This document shows positions 1 to 5,216 of a stretch of 5,216 nucleotides of DNA, piece by piece. Made by a program: the position numbers and the translations under genes. The DNA is from Psychroflexus sp. Its GTDB lineage: Bacteria > Bacteroidota > Bacteroidia > Flavobacteriales > Flavobacteriaceae. The stretch spans positions 1 through 5,216 of the forward strand of contig PXBV01000029.1 of the NCBI GenBank assembly GCA_003565575.1, read 5' to 3'. Within the stretch, counting starts at the first letter, position 1. The number at the start of each line of letters is the position of its first letter. The notes under the pieces were generated by a model, which saw only the letters and a list, made by a program, of their open reading frames with translations, searched no databases and had not been told where the DNA came from.

Positions 1-1325
1 TGGATAATTCTACCAGGCATAGCTCCAATATAGGTCTTTCTGTGACCGCGAATTTCAGCTTCATCTCTCAATCCGCCTAAAGAAATTCTCGCATATTTTC
101 TGCCCAAAGCTTCTGCAATAGACTTCCCTAGGGAAGTTTTACCTACTCCAGGAGGGCCGTATAAGCAGAGAATTGGAGATTTCATATCTTTTCTCAATTT
201 TAAAACTGCTAGATACTCTACAATACGTCGTTTAACATCTTCAAGTCCGTAATGGTCTCTATCCAATACTTTTTGAGCACGTTTGAGATCAAAATTATCT
301 TCACTAGTGGCATCCCAAGGTAAATCCAAAAACAGATCTAAATAATTACGCTGGATAGAATACTCTGCCACTTGAGAATTCATTTTTTGTAACTTATGTA
401 GCTCTTTTTTGAAGTGCGTATCTACAGATTCTTTCCAGTTTTTGGTTTTAGCTCTCTCTCGCATTTCCTCTATCTCTCCTTCTGTAGAGGTACCTCCAAG
501 TTCTTCTTGTATGGTCTTCATCTGTTGGTGCAAAAAGTATTCTCTTTGCTGTTGACTCATATCACTTTGAACTTTAGACTGAATGTCATTTTTGAGTTCT
601 AATTTTTGAAACTCAATATTCATGTGTTTCAAGGTAGACAGAGCTCTTTCTTTTAAATCACTGGTTTCTAAAAGCTTTTGCTTATCTTCTACATCCACAT
701 TCATATTTGAAGAAACAAAATTGATGAGAAAGGAGGAACTTTCTATATTTTTGATAGCAAAAGACGCTTCAGATGGAATATTTGGACTATCTCTTATAAT
801 ACGTAGAGATAAATCCTTTATAGAATCAATAATGGTTTTAAACTCTTGGTCGTCTAGAGAAGGCTTAAACTCTTCAAATTCTTCAATCCTACACCTCAAG
901 TAAGGTTGATCATTTAAAGGTTCTGTTATTTTAAATCGCTTTTTACCTTGTATAATTACTGTGGTATTTCCATCAGGCATTTTTAAAACTCTCAAGATTC
1001 TAGCCACTACTCCAACTTTGTGTATGTCTTCATAAGCTGGATGTTCATCTTCATCATTCCGTTGTGCAACTACACCTATAATTTTATTGCCACTATTCGC
1101 GTCATTTATAAGTTTTATAGATTTATCTCTACCAGCAGTTATCGGGATGACAACTCCTGGAAAAAGCACAGTGTTTTTTAAAGGAAGAATAGGTAATTCT
1201 TCTGGTAGAATTTCACGATTTATCTCTTCTTCATCTTCAGAGGTCATCAAAGGGATTAATTCTGCATCTTCATCCATATGTTCTGATGATAAATTATCTA
1301 GATTAAATAGTCCGGATTTTGCCAT
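1..1325 (-). CDS. lon: ATP-dependent protease Lon (N-terminal part, cut by window edge)
   Basis: Lon is a cytoplasmic hexameric AAA+ serine protease that degrades misfolded and regulatory proteins. The reverse strand reads without interruption for 441 codons from the ATG at 1325-1323 and leaves the window still open. Seen in order: an acidic N-terminal extension (residues about 18-40), typical of Bacteroidetes Lon; the LAN substrate-binding domain from about residue 44 (LPILPLKNTVLFPG); a helical linker (about 235-325) with REYFLHQQMKTIQEELG near 260; LPWD at 335-338; and Walker A GPPGVGKTS at 390-398, with K396 as the ATP-binding lysine. The last residues, through RGHRKTYIGAMPGRII, are the highly conserved Lon segment after Walker A. 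Walker B, the sensors and the Ser-Lys protease domain lie outside, so catalytic integrity cannot be judged. The start is supported by the MAKS N-terminus usual in this group. It is divergent from the operon at 1530. The identification is near certain. Confidence 0.97.
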   Translation of the reverse strand, partial: MAKSGLFNLDNLSSEHMDEDAELIPLMTSEDEEEINREILPEELPILPLKNTVLFPGVVIPITAGRDKSIKLINDANSGNKIIGVVAQRNDEDEHPAYEDIHKVGVVARILRVLKMPDGNTTVIIQGKKRFKITEPLNDQPYLRCRIEEFEEFKPSLDDQEFKTIIDSIKDLSLRIIRDSPNIPSEASFAIKNIESSSFLINFVSSNMNVDVEDKQKLLETSDLKERALSTLKHMNIEFQKLELKNDIQSKVQSDMSQQQREYFLHQQMKTIQEELGGTSTEGEIEEMRERAKTKNWKESVDTHFKKELHKLQKMNSQVAEYSIQRNYLDLFLDLPWDATSEDNFDLKRAQKVLDRDHYGLEDVKRRIVEYLAVLKLRKDMKSPILCLYGPPGVGKTSLGKSIAEALGRKYARISLGGLRDEAEIRGHRKTYIGAMPGRII

Positions 1326-1333
1326 AATTATTT

Positions 1334-1361
1334 TTTTGTCAAAATGTCAGTATTTACTGAC
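1334..1361. promoter_or_regulatory. Pair of adjacent palindromes just upstream of lon (putative operator)
   Basis: Two dyads lie side by side, 9-36 bases before the lon start codon. The first, at 1334-1344, is TTTTG-T-CAAAA with perfect 5-base arms. The second, at 1346-1361, is GTCAGTA-TT-TACTGAC with perfect 7-base arms. Both contain GTCA/TGAC cores: GTCA at 1338 and at 1346 (8 bases apart) and TGAC at 1358. The two-base gap of the larger dyad favours a protein-binding site over an RNA hairpin, although a 5-bp stem with a 6-base loop could form in a lon leader. Binding of a stress regulator is inference; no regulator is identified. Confidence 0.4.
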
Positions 1362-1396
1362 TCTGCTTCACGTTGTGTTAATAATACTTTTCAAAA

Positions 1397-1423
1397 ACCT
1401 TGATTTACAGTTAAGTTCAAGGT
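1397..1423. repeat. Spaced inverted repeat ACCTTGA-N13-TCAAGGT
   Basis: Perfect 7-base arms at 1397-1403 and 1417-1423 are separated by 13 bases, so arm centres are 20 bases apart, close to two helical turns. It sits mid-way between the two divergent genes, 72 bases from the lon start and 106 bases from the start at 1530. It could be an operator read from either side or a weak stem-loop. It has no T-run to suggest a terminator, and neither neighbouring gene ends here. Confidence 0.35.
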
Positions 1424-1495
1424 CATTATTCATAGGGTTCAATTCTTATGCCATGCTAAATTAATACTATTATGCTTTTTGTTTTTGTATTCTGT

Positions 1496-1503
1496 TATAT
1501 TTA
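1496..1503 (+). promoter_or_regulatory. Weak candidate -7 promoter element for the plus-strand operon
   Basis: TATATTTA matches the Bacteroidetes -7 consensus TAnnTTTG at all but the last fixed position and lies 26 bases before the ATG at 1530. The nearest TTTG-type -33 candidates (ending at 1481 and 1487) leave only 14 and 8 bases, shorter than the usual spacing of about 17-23. This is a guess based on position and partial match. Confidence 0.2.
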
Positions 1504-1529
1504 GCCGAAATTTACCCTTTTGTTAAGAT

Positions 1530-2072
1530 ATGAATACAATTCAACAATTTGACCAAGTTATAACGCAATGTCGTGATCTTTTTATAAACAAAACTAAAGA
1601 TTATGGTACAGCTTGGAGAATATTAAGGCTACCTTCACTCACAGATCAAATTTTCATCAAAGCTTCTAGAATACGTAGCTTGCAAGAAAATGACACTCAA
1701 AAGGTTGATGAAAATGAGGATGCTGAATTTATTGGGATTATTAATTATTCCATTATGGCATTGATTCAGTTGGAATTAGGCATTTCAGAAAAAGCGGACT
1801 TAAGTGCTACTGAAGCTACCTCCAATTACAATTTACAAGTAGAAAAAGCTAAATCTCTTATGATTGATAAAAACCACGATTATGGGGAGGTTTGGCGAAA
1901 AATGAGAGTGAGTTCGCTTACAGATTTAATTTTACAAAAACTTTTAAGGATTAAGCAAATAGAAGACAACCAAGGAAAAACCCACGTAAGCGAAGGGATT
2001 GAGGCTGGATACCTGGATATCATCAACTATTCTGTTTTTGCTCTAATCCATCTAAATTTTGATGAACAATGA
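1530..2072 (+). CDS. DUF1599 (Nmad1-type) protein with two tandem domain copies
   Basis: This is a 180-residue soluble, mostly helical protein without signal peptide or membrane segment. It consists of two copies of one roughly 93-residue unit. Copy 1 has KTKDYGTAWR (21-30), SLTD (36-39), K44-x2-R47 and IINYS (70-74). Copy 2 has KNHDYGEVWR (114-123), SLTD (129-132), K137-x2-R140 and DIINYS (163-168). The pattern K-x2-DYG, then K-x2-R, then an acidic stretch before NY is that of DUF1599, also called nucleotide modification associated domain 1, which is also found in phages. That pattern suggests an all-alpha, nucleotide-handling fold, but I know of no proven activity, so a function is inference. 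The start is secure: an in-frame TAA at 1524-1526 lies just upstream and no other start intervenes. It is the first gene of the tight plus-strand cluster and overlaps the next gene by 4 bases (ATGA), which suggests translational coupling. Confidence 0.88.
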   Translation: MNTIQQFDQVITQCRDLFINKTKDYGTAWRILRLPSLTDQIFIKASRIRSLQENDTQKVDENEDAEFIGIINYSIMALIQLELGISEKADLSATEATSNYNLQVEKAKSLMIDKNHDYGEVWRKMRVSSLTDLILQKLLRIKQIEDNQGKTHVSEGIEAGYLDIINYSVFALIHLNFDEQ

Positions 2073-3157
2073 AATACATAGTCGGTTTATCTAGAATTTT
2101 TGTTGGTGTTTTATTCATTTTTAGTGGATTTGTAAAATTGAATGACCCTATTGGCTTTTCCTACAAACTTGAAGAATACTTTGGTAAAGGTGTTCTTAAT
2201 TTAGAATTTTTAATTCCTTTTGCTTTAGTGTTAGCCATCTTTATTGTTATTTATGAGCTTATTCTTGGTGTTACTTTACTTATAGGATATGCACCAAAAT
2301 TCACAAAATGGAGTTTACTTCTTATGATTTTGTTTTTCACATTCCTTACTTTTTACTCAGCTTATTTTAATAAAGTGACAGATTGTGGATGTTTTGGAGA
2401 TGCCATTCCTTTAACACCATGGCAATCTTTCACTAAGGATATTGTGCTTTTAATTTTAATTTTAATTCTGTTTTTTAACAGTAAATACATCAAGCCACTT
2501 TTTGCTAAAGCGTCTTTAAAGTGGGTGGTATTTGCAGTAACCATAGGTTGTTTATATTTTGCATACCATGTGCTAATGCATCTTCCTGCCATAGATTTTA
2601 GAGCTTATAAAATAGGAACTAACATCCCTCAAGCCATGGCTTATCCAGAAGATGCTGCGAGTGCTGTTTACGAATATGAATGGAGTTTTAAAGAAAATGG
2701 GGAAACCAAAACTTATACAACTAGCGGAAGTTATCCAGAAGTGTCTGGAGAGTTTATTGGTGTTGAAACTAAATTAATAAAAGAAGGCTACACTCCACCA
2801 ATTAGTGATTTCTCACTCATTAAAGATGGAGAGGATTATATAGAATCTTTAATGCAAGAAGAAAAACTCCTTATTATTGTAGCTTATAATCTGTCTAAAA
2901 CGGAACGCGAGGGATGGGAAGAACTTCAAGCTACGTTACAAAAAGCTAAACATCAAAATTTTAAAATCATTGGCTTAACGGCATCCGGAGCAAAAGACAT
3001 TGAAAACATCAAAGAAGACTATAGCTTGGGCTTTGAGTTTTACTTTTCTGATGAAACAGCTATTAAAACTGTAATTAGAGCAAACCCAGGACTTGTGGTT
3101 TTAAGTAAAGGAACTATTGTCAACAAGCTTCACTGGAACGATGCACATAAATTTTAA
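2069..3157 (+). CDS. MauE/DoxX-like membrane protein with C-terminal thioredoxin-like domain (BT_3928-type)
   Basis: The 362-residue protein has about five transmembrane helices (roughly 5-21, 48-72, 82-100, 122-138, 152-169) followed by a soluble domain. The N-terminal half resembles MauE/DoxX proteins: RIFVGVLFIFSGFVKLNDP near the start and DCGCFGD (105-111) in the loop between helices 3 and 4. The lysine-rich loops after helices 2 and 4 suggest these are cytoplasmic, which places the CGC loop and the C-terminal domain in the periplasm. The segment AIDFRAYKIGTNI (174-186) is typical of the Bacteroidetes family called BT_3928. Residues about 265-355 read as a thioredoxin/TlpA-like fold (strand LLIIVAYNL, later RANPGLVVLSKG at 337-348), but the usual CxxC is replaced by N274-L-S-K277, so classical thiol exchange by that domain is unlikely. 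A role in redox or envelope maturation is inference from MauE. Its ATG overlaps the preceding stop codon. Confidence 0.9.
   Translation: MKYIVGLSRIFVGVLFIFSGFVKLNDPIGFSYKLEEYFGKGVLNLEFLIPFALVLAIFIVIYELILGVTLLIGYAPKFTKWSLLLMILFFTFLTFYSAYFNKVTDCGCFGDAIPLTPWQSFTKDIVLLILILILFFNSKYIKPLFAKASLKWVVFAVTIGCLYFAYHVLMHLPAIDFRAYKIGTNIPQAMAYPEDAASAVYEYEWSFKENGETKTYTTSGSYPEVSGEFIGVETKLIKEGYTPPISDFSLIKDGEDYIESLMQEEKLLIIVAYNLSKTEREGWEELQATLQKAKHQNFKIIGLTASGAKDIENIKEDYSLGFEFYFSDETAIKTVIRANPGLVVLSKGTIVNKLHWNDAHKF
2448..2465 (+). repeat. Three tandem copies of TTTTAA inside a transmembrane-helix coding segment
   Basis: The hexamer TTTTAA occurs three times end to end within the fourth membrane helix of the MauE/DoxX-like gene, encoding alternating Leu-Ile. 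The unit is a multiple of three, so gain or loss of a copy would keep the frame and lengthen or shorten the helix by two residues. This may be only a result of hydrophobic composition in AT-rich DNA. Confidence 0.6.
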
Positions 3158-3169
3158 AACGTACTGCCA

Positions 3170-3172
3170 TTG
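3170..3172 (+). other. Non-ATG (TTG) start codon of the permease gene
   Basis: Conserved OppB N-terminal sequence (LRHVFQKISYSILTVFGVI) begins directly after this TTG. In-frame stop TAA lies at 3155-3157, and between them the codons are AAC, GTA, CTG and CCA. A TTG start, or less likely CTG at 3164, is therefore required for a full-length first membrane helix. The upstream TTTTAAAA stretch is AT-rich as usual for Bacteroidetes leaders, and there is no Shine-Dalgarno sequence. Confidence 0.75.
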
Positions 3173-4237
3173 CTAAGACATGTTTTTCAAAAAATCAGTT
3201 ATTCCATTTTAACGGTGTTTGGCGTTATAACTGTCATATTCTTTTTGTTTAGTGTTTTGCCAGGAGATCCCGCACAGATGATGCTGGGTCAAAATGAAAC
3301 GGAAGAACAATTAAAACAGCAAAAAGCAAAATACGGTTTTGATAAAAGCATTGGTGAACAGTACATACTTTACATCAATGATTTATCTCCACTATCTTGG
3401 CATAGCACATCCAAGCAGAGTTTCACTTATTTTGACAGCAACAAATACAAGGGATTAGAATTGTTTAAACTAGCGAGAGGTCATATTTATATAAAGACTC
3501 CGTATTTACGAACCTCATTTCAACGCCAAGACCAAACGGTACTCAGCATCATCCAACAAACCTTACCCAACACTGCCATCTTAGCCGTTTCATCCATAAC
3601 ATTAGCCTTTATTGTAGGTGTATTTTTAGGAATTCTTTCAGCATTAAGACAGAATACCTGGATAGATAAAAGCATCCAAATTTTAAGCACCTTTGGCATG
3701 AGTTTACCTTCTTTCTTTAGTGCTATTTTAGCCGCTTGGATTTTTGGATATGTGTTAAAACCTTACACTGGCTTAAACATGACTGGAAATTTATATGAAT
3801 TGGATGATTTTGGAGAACAAAAAGTGTTGCACCTAAAAAATCTTATCCTACCGGCTTTAGTGTTAGGAATACGGCCACTGGCAGTAGTTGTTCAACTGAT
3901 GCGGAGCTCGCTCTTGGAAGTATTTCAACAGGATTACATAAGAACAGCCAGAGCTAAGGGACTTAATTCCTTATCAGTCATCCTCAATCATAGCTTAAAG
4001 AATGCTTTAAATCCAGTAGTTACGGCTATTTCTGGCTGGTTTGCTTCTATGCTAGCGGGAGCTGTTTTTGTAGAATACATATTTGGATGGAATGGATTAG
4101 GAAAAGAAATCGTAGATGCTTTAAATACCTTAGATTTGCCAATTATAATGGGAGCAGTGTTAACTATTGCCATTAGTTTTATTGTTATCAATATCTTAGT
4201 TGATGTTATTTATAAACTATTAGACCCAAGAATATAA
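3170..4237 (+). CDS. ABC transporter permease, OppB/DppB (peptide/nickel) family
   Basis: This inner-membrane permease of 355 residues belongs to the binding-protein-dependent transport family (BPD_transp_1). Predicted helices lie near 10-30, 135-158, 170-198, 223-245, 287-306 and 326-348. After the first helix comes FSVLPGDPAQMMLG (27-40), the hallmark OppB N-terminal region. The cytoplasmic EAA-type loop that contacts the ATPase is at 250-281 (DYIRTARAKGLNSLS, then HSLKNALNP). The periplasmic stretch between helices 1 and 2 (about 31-130) is long; residues 70-120 look like an insertion relative to the usual GDxGxSY region. The start is TTG: the only in-frame alternative after the stop at 3155-3157 is CTG at 3164, and the first ATG comes 36 codons later, inside conserved sequence. 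No partner permease, ATPase or binding protein is in the window, so the substrate is unknown. Peptide transport is the family default. Confidence 0.92.
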   Translation: MLRHVFQKISYSILTVFGVITVIFFLFSVLPGDPAQMMLGQNETEEQLKQQKAKYGFDKSIGEQYILYINDLSPLSWHSTSKQSFTYFDSNKYKGLELFKLARGHIYIKTPYLRTSFQRQDQTVLSIIQQTLPNTAILAVSSITLAFIVGVFLGILSALRQNTWIDKSIQILSTFGMSLPSFFSAILAAWIFGYVLKPYTGLNMTGNLYELDDFGEQKVLHLKNLILPALVLGIRPLAVVVQLMRSSLLEVFQQDYIRTARAKGLNSLSVILNHSLKNALNPVVTAISGWFASMLAGAVFVEYIFGWNGLGKEIVDALNTLDLPIIMGAVLTIAISFIVINILVDVIYKLLDPRI

Positions 4238-4254
4238 ATTAAAATTAAATGATT

Positions 4255-5007
4255 ATGAGAACTCAAATTGTAGCAGGTAACTGGAAAATGAATTGCAACC
4301 TAGATGAAACCCAGAAATTGGTAGATGCACTCAAGGTGAAAGATTTTTCAAAATCTGATGTTGAAGTGGTTATTGCTCCACCTTACACCAACTTACATTT
4401 AGCACATTTATCCTTAAAAGACACTCCAATAAAAATTTCTGCCCAGAATATAAATGAAAATGAAAGCGGAGCTTTTACAGGGGAAATTTCTCCAGCTATG
4501 CTGAAAAGTGTAGGTGTAAGCTACGTTATAATAGGGCATAGTGAACGTAGAGCAATTTACGCAGAAACTGATGAATTGCTGGCTAAAAAAACAAGCACTG
4601 CTATAAAACATGGTTTCAAAATTATGTTTTGCATTGGTGAAGTTTTGGAAGAAAGAAAAGCAAATAAACATTTTGATGTAGTAAAAGAACAACTAGATAA
4701 GGGGCTTTTTCATCTTAGTGCAGAAGAACTTAAGCAGGTAGTGATTGCTTATGAACCTGTTTGGGCAATTGGTACTGGAGAAACTGCTTCTCCAGAGCAA
4801 GCTCAAGACATACATGCCTATATACGTAAGGTTTTAGCTGAAAAATATAGCCAAGACTTAGCCGATGAAATTTCAATTTTATATGGAGGCAGCGTAAAAC
4901 CAAATAACGCCAAAGAAATTTTTGCTAAAAAAGACGTAGATGGTGGTCTTATAGGCGGTGCATCTTTAGATGCCGATAGTTTTGCACAAATTGTAGCTTC
5001 ATTTTAA
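4255..5007 (+). CDS. tpiA: Triosephosphate isomerase
   Basis: This enzyme interconverts dihydroxyacetone phosphate and glyceraldehyde 3-phosphate in glycolysis and gluconeogenesis, in the cytoplasm as a TIM-barrel dimer. Numbered from this ATG, the 250 residues match the family length and carry the full active site: N9 and K11 in AGNWKMN, H95 in IIGHSERR, and the general base E167 in AYEPVWAIGTGE (165-176), which also forms the flexible lid loop. The phosphate-binding YGGSV (210-214) and GGLIGGASL (230-238) are intact. An ATG at 4249 in the same frame would add two residues (MI); I prefer 4255 because family members usually begin MRxxIVAGNWKMN. The gene lies 17 bases (11 from the alternative start) after the permease and one base before prmA, so it is probably cotranscribed with both. 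Confidence 0.98.
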   Translation: MRTQIVAGNWKMNCNLDETQKLVDALKVKDFSKSDVEVVIAPPYTNLHLAHLSLKDTPIKISAQNINENESGAFTGEISPAMLKSVGVSYVIIGHSERRAIYAETDELLAKKTSTAIKHGFKIMFCIGEVLEERKANKHFDVVKEQLDKGLFHLSAEELKQVVIAYEPVWAIGTGETASPEQAQDIHAYIRKVLAEKYSQDLADEISILYGGSVKPNNAKEIFAKKDVDGGLIGGASLDADSFAQIVASF

Positions 5008-5008
5008 A

Positions 5009-5216
5009 ATGATTTACATAGAATATGCATTTCAAATTCACCCCATTCAACCAGGCAGAGACATTCTGCTGGCTGAATTGGGTGAATTACCATTTGATAG
5101 TTTTGAAGATACAGAAACTGGACTTTTAGCTTATATTGAAAAACCAAATGATAGAAATAAACTCTTAGAGGGTCTCCGCATTTTAAATTCTAGTGAATTT
5201 AAAATTTCTTTTGAAA
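5009..5216 (+). CDS. prmA: Ribosomal protein L11 methyltransferase (N-terminal part, cut by window edge)
   Basis: PrmA trimethylates amino groups of ribosomal protein L11 using S-adenosylmethionine. Only 69 codons are present, covering the N-terminal L11-recognition domain: MIYIEYAFQIHPIQPGRDIL, then LAELGELPFDSFEDTETGL, then an alternating strand and helix pattern ending SSEFKISFE. The PxxPGxxILxAELGELPF(D/E)SF(x)xTETG pattern is what I recognise from Bacteroidetes PrmA. The catalytic methyltransferase domain lies beyond the right edge, so the SAM-binding motif cannot be checked. The ATG lies one base after the tpiA stop. The call rests on the short N-terminal similarity and on the tpiA-prmA gene order commonly seen in this phylum. 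Confidence 0.87.
   Translation, partial: MIYIEYAFQIHPIQPGRDILLAELGELPFDSFEDTETGLLAYIEKPNDRNKLLEGLRILNSSEFKISFE

Larger units (their letters stand above)
1326..1529. other. Divergent intergenic region between lon and the plus-strand operon
   Basis: These 204 bases separate two divergently transcribed genes and should carry both promoters. No open frame here has recognisable protein features; the apparent plus-strand frame running from lon into this region is the complement of lon and looks like nothing known. The region is AT-rich and contains three dyads, listed separately. I found no perfect match to the Bacteroidetes -7 element TAnnTTTG on either strand, no tRNA-like fold and no riboswitch consensus that I could recognise. 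Confidence 0.7.

Noticed and set aside
1385..1392. TACTTTTC as a -7 promoter element on the plus strand
   Set aside because: It lacks the final G and has no TTTG-type -33 element at a suitable distance (nearest GTTG only 9 bases upstream); it is also about 140 bases from the start codon.
1397..1423. The spaced inverted repeat as a transcription terminator
   Set aside because: There is no T-run on either side and no gene ends in this region; both neighbours start here and point away.
414..1464. Three plus-strand open frames (414-602, 622-903, 1087-1464)
   Set aside because: The first two lie wholly, and the third mostly, on the complement of lon, which reads as a clear uninterrupted Lon N-terminus. 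Their translations look like no known family and are rich in Ser/Phe/Leu, as expected for antisense shadows.
2362..2592. Minus-strand open frame of 76 codons
   Set aside because: It is antisense to the transmembrane part of the MauE/DoxX-like gene and has no recognisable features.
3988..4191. Minus-strand open frame of 67 codons
   Set aside because: It is antisense to the conserved C-terminal part of the permease, including the end of the EAA loop, and is a shadow.
4238..4254. Separate promoter or terminator between the permease and tpiA
   Set aside because: The gap is only 11-17 bases of A/T-rich sequence with no dyad and no -33/-7 pair, so read-through is the simpler reading.
4414..4692. 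Minus-strand open frame of 92 codons rich in Phe and Cys
   Set aside because: It is antisense to tpiA, which has a complete active site; the composition is what the complement of Lys/Glu-rich coding sequence gives.

Overview
The window looks like chromosomal DNA from a member of the Bacteroidetes, most probably a Flavobacteriaceae species. The DNA is AT-rich and start codons lack clear Shine-Dalgarno sequences. Several proteins are of types found mainly in that phylum: a doubled DUF1599 protein, a MauE/DoxX membrane protein with a C-terminal thioredoxin-like domain, and a Lon with an acidic N-terminal extension. I cannot fix the genus by reading alone.

Layout. Positions 1-1325 (minus strand) hold the first 441 codons of the ATP-dependent protease Lon; its gene runs off the left edge just after the Walker A region. 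Positions 1326-1529 are a divergent intergenic region with no gene. It holds two neighbouring short palindromes beside the lon start and a third, spaced inverted repeat in the middle. From 1530 to the right edge, five plus-strand genes follow with almost no gaps: a DUF1599 (Nmad1-type) protein, the MauE/DoxX-thioredoxin-like protein (4-base overlap), an OppB/DppB-type ABC permease (12-base gap, TTG start), triosephosphate isomerase tpiA (11- or 17-base gap), and the N-terminal part of ribosomal protein L11 methyltransferase prmA (1-base gap, cut by the right edge). The spacing suggests one operon.

How they fit together. The two enzymes at the end are core housekeeping genes (glycolysis and ribosomal protein methylation). 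The three upstream genes are less understood: a putative nucleotide-related helical protein built from two copies of one domain, a membrane protein whose periplasmic thioredoxin-like domain has no CxxC, and a single permease subunit with no partner permease, ATPase or binding protein in view. No shared pathway is evident. I see no mobile element, CRISPR array, RNA gene or clearly new system. The best leads are the asymmetric DUF1599 duplication, the CxxC-less membrane-anchored thioredoxin-like fold, the orphan permease and the palindromes in front of lon.
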